From positions 1 through 52,002 of the forward strand of contig ONBJ01000016.1 in the NCBI GenBank assembly GCA_900316025.1: DNA of 52,002 bases, read 5' to 3'. Positions within the stretch are counted from its first letter, which is position 1. Each line of letters starts with the position of its first letter. A model generated the notes under the pieces. It saw only the letters and a list, made by a program, of their open reading frames with translations, made no database searches and was not told where the DNA came from. The DNA comes from an uncultured Eubacteriales bacterium. GTDB lineage: Bacteria > Bacillota > Clostridia > Oscillospirales > Acutalibacteraceae. Made by a program: the position numbers and the translations under genes. Shown here one piece after another: positions 50,065 through 52,002 of the stretch.

Positions 50065-52002
50065 TTACTTTGAAGAAAGCGAAGTTGTAAACTTATTGCC
50101 TGCACCCCAACCTGTAGCTGTTACATAATTCGTACTGCTGGAGTATTTCAGGTTATCTGACTGGTTCCAACAGTTGTTCCAGTTATTTTCGGTTGTAGCA
50201 CCGTTCATTCTTGCGATAATATAGTTTGTATATCCGCTGGGGAGTGAAATCTGATAAGAGCTTCCTGAGCCTGACATATCAAGCCACTTGTTATCAGTAT
50301 CGCTCTTCCAAACATATACAGCCCATCTTTCGTTTCCGACTGCCACTGTACCGGGATTGAAGTATACAACGTTGTCGCCTACGGGAGTTGTGGGACTTGT
50401 AGGTGTTGTCGGACTTGTAGGACTTGTAGGTGTTGTCGGATTTGTGGGGTCAACGCCGCCTGTTACAACTGCACCTATGTTGTATGTGTTTGTATATCCT
50501 ACAAGGTATCTCATAGTTGCAACTACATCAGCAACGGTAACCTTGCTGTTTCCGTCAACATCAGCAGCAAGCTTGTTTTTGCCTGAAAGTGTTGTGCTTC
50601 CTACAGTAACCTTCTGCATAACGATACAGTCTTTCATATTTACAGCGTTATCACCATTAGCATCGCCTCTTACATACGTTACAGGAGGATTTGTGGGAGG
50701 ATTTGTGGGAGGATTTGTAGGTGTTTCGCCTGCGTTGTAAACAACTGCTATACCTGTGTTGCCAATCTGACCGCTTATCTGTCCGTTTGCAACTGTAAAT
50801 GTATTGCCTGTAACCTGATCCTTATATGTACCTGCAGCCATCTTGTTAGCTTTAACGCTTACCTGCTGTGAGCCGCCGCTTACATTTACAAGAACTACAC
50901 CTGATGTTCCACGCTCGTTATAAGCTATAGAACCGCTTGATGCAAGATATTCGCTCTGTCCCATAAAGTAGTTCTTAAATTTGTTGATCTCCCTCACGGC
51001 TGTGCTTTTCCAGCTTGTATCAGAGCTTGCAAGTCCCATCGTGCTGTTCGGGCGCGCGAAATACAGAGAGGTTGATTTAGCCCTCGCGCCCGTAATCGCC
51101 CACGCCTTTGCTATGACGGAATTGGAAACGCCCGAGGTTTCGTCGTGCATATAGGTATCATGCGATTCCGCCCACAGTACAGAATAAGAAGCCCCTGCGC
51201 CCATTTGATAATTGCTTGCCGCCAGTGAAGACGCATTGCTGTTTTTCGCGGCGGAAAGCGCGCTGTTTCCTGTTTTATTGTCGGTTACATCAATATACTT
51301 GGTGTAGTTTGACATACTCGTCGCGGCGGTGTTGAGAATTTCTCCGTAGCAGAACACGTCGCTTTTGTAGCTCTTGATACCGTTGATCACGTACGGCCAA
51401 AACTCACTCTTGGTGCTTGAATCATCGCTGGGAAGCTCGATATGCTTTGCCGCGTCAAAGCGGAAGCCGTCAACGCCGCAGTCCACACATTCCTTCAACA
51501 ACCCCAGCACACGCTTTTGCACATAGCTGTTGGCGGTGTTCAAATCGGGCATGCCGAGATGGCCGTGGGTCATCTCATAGCGGCTGTTATCGTTGACTCC
51601 GTAGGTTTCGCTGTGATAATACGCGGAGTTTTTCAGATTGCTTTCCACGTTTTCGCTCAGGTGGGAATAACCGCCGCCGGAGGTGTTGTTTGCCATGTGG
51701 TTTGCGACAATATCCACGATCACCTTAATGTTATATTTGTCCGCCTCCGAGCACAACGCTTTCAGTTCGGATTTTGTCCCGAGCCACGTTCCGCCGTCGG
51801 CTACACTCAACGTCAACGGCTGGTAGAGCTTCCACCACTGACCGCTTGTGCTTGTATAGCTCGATTTATAGCTTTTCGGCTTTTGGACAGGAGAGGTTTG
51901 CACCGCAGTGTACCCTGCCGCCGCAATATCGGGCAGATTATTCTTGATTTCGTTATACGACCAGTTGAAGCAGTGCAGCACCGCCGCTCCGCGGATAGAA
52001 TC
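50065..52002 (-). CDS. GH13 alpha-amylase with dockerin and CBM26 (5' end outside window)
   Basis: At least 645 aa are visible; the signal peptide and first residues lie beyond 52002. The catalytic domain resembles subfamily GH13_28 (AmyE-like): AGYTAVQTSPVQ, VIVDIVANHM, GFRFDAAKHIELP (nucleophile Asp codon 51454-51456), CYGEILN (acid Glu codon 51340-51342) and WAESHDTY. Next come a PTNPPTNPP linker, a type I dockerin (about 50494-50673; GDANGDNAVNMKD and ADVDGNSKVTVAD), a TPTSPT linker and a C-terminal CBM26-like starch-binding module (about 50068-50371). It is secreted and probably docked on a cohesin scaffold for starch breakdown. Composition changes near 51.0 kb (see findings). Confidence 0.92.
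   Translation of the reverse strand, partial: DSIRGAAVLHCFNWSYNEIKNNLPDIAAAGYTAVQTSPVQKPKSYKSSYTSTSGQWWKLYQPLTLSVADGGTWLGTKSELKALCSEADKYNIKVIVDIVANHMANNTSGGGYSHLSENVESNLKNSAYYHSETYGVNDNSRYEMTHGHLGMPDLNTANSYVQKRVLGLLKECVDCGVDGFRFDAAKHIELPSDDSSTKSEFWPYVINGIKSYKSDVFCYGEILNTAATSMSNYTKYIDVTDNKTGNSALSAAKNSNASSLAASNYQMGAGASYSVLWAESHDTYMHDETSGVSNSVIAKAWAITGARAKSTSLYFARPNSTMGLASSDTSWKSTAVREINKFKNYFMGQSEYLASSGSIAYNERGTSGVVLVNVSGGSQQVSVKANKMAAGTYKDQVTGNTFTVANGQISGQIGNTGIAVVYNAGETPTNPPTNPPTNPPVTYVRGDANGDNAVNMKDCIVMQKVTVGSTTLSGKNKLAADVDGNSKVTVADVVATMRYLVGYTNTYNIGAVVTGGVDPTNPTTPTSPTSPTTPTSPTTPVGDNVVYFNPGTVAVGNERWAVYVWKSDTDNKWLDMSGSGSSYQISLPSGYTNYIIARMNGATTENNWNNCWNQSDNLKYSSSTNYVTATGWGAGNKFTTSLSSK
50684..50719 (-). 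repeat. 12-bp tandem repeat in the amylase linker
   Basis: Three consecutive units of GGAGGATTTGTG (the last ends in A) encode the PTNPPTNPPTNPP linker between the catalytic domain and the dockerin. Copy number may vary between strains. Confidence 0.9.

Overview
The window looks like a chromosomal segment of a Ruminococcus-like member of the Oscillospiraceae (Clostridia, low to moderate GC). Three things suggest this: the gene order (rpsU-yqeG-aroQ-pepP-queA-tgt-yajC, plsX-rnc-rSAM-smc-ftsY, infC-rpmI-rplT); ribosome-binding sites close to AGGAGG with many TTG/GTG starts; and a GH13 amylase that carries a dockerin and a CBM26, the architecture of a cellulosome or amylosome enzyme. The genus is an inference from these traits. 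Nearly every gene is on the minus strand. The exceptions are a SigH-like sigma factor (40.6 kb) and acpP (49.6 kb).

Layout, left to right (transcription mostly right to left). 0-6 kb: a degenerate PASTA protein kinase, two paralogous lipoproteins and an iron-containing alcohol dehydrogenase. 6-8.5 kb: a HAD phosphatase and metK behind a SAM-I riboswitch. 8.5-13.8 kb: yajC, tgt, queA, an M24 peptidase, aroQ, yqeG and rpsU. 13.9-17.2 kb: a small membrane protein and leuS. 17.3-33 kb: a long housekeeping run (rsfS, yqeK, yhbY, rdgB, ftsY, smc, radical SAM, rnc, plsX, trmFO, topA, dprA, SpoU methyltransferase). 32.7-34.1 kb: infC-rpmI-rplT behind an L20-type leader. 34.1-40.2 kb: a cell-surface or galactofuranose cluster (DUF4037 protein, FrhB-like and ferredoxin genes, glf, LPG-flippase-like protein, YiiX-like protein, GT2). 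41.2-49.3 kb: a shikimate operon (aroE, aroK, tyrA, aroB, aroA, aroC) interrupted between aroA and aroC by an AT-rich EcoRI-type methyltransferase plus a DUF262-HNH nuclease gene. 49.6-52 kb: acpP and the 3' part of the amylase gene.

The most striking signal is not a protein. Eight intergenic repeats of about 95-100 bp share an outer stem (GCGATTGCAG paired with CTGCAATCGC) that encloses three consecutive hairpins, giving a DNA or RNA cloverleaf. The outer stem is nearly constant. The three arms differ in sequence from copy to copy but remain (near-)perfect palindromes, so bases change in matched pairs. A second repeat family, also built of three hairpins and ending in GACCTAAACTTTATG, has six full or partial copies. 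No transposase for either family is present in the window.

Other notable points: infC starts with ATT; the restriction-type methyltransferase appears to have ACG where its start codon should be; the ferredoxin and FrhB domains are split exactly at a run of seven A; and the amylase gene has an abrupt change in base composition near 51.0 kb, as if its catalytic half came from a GC-richer source.
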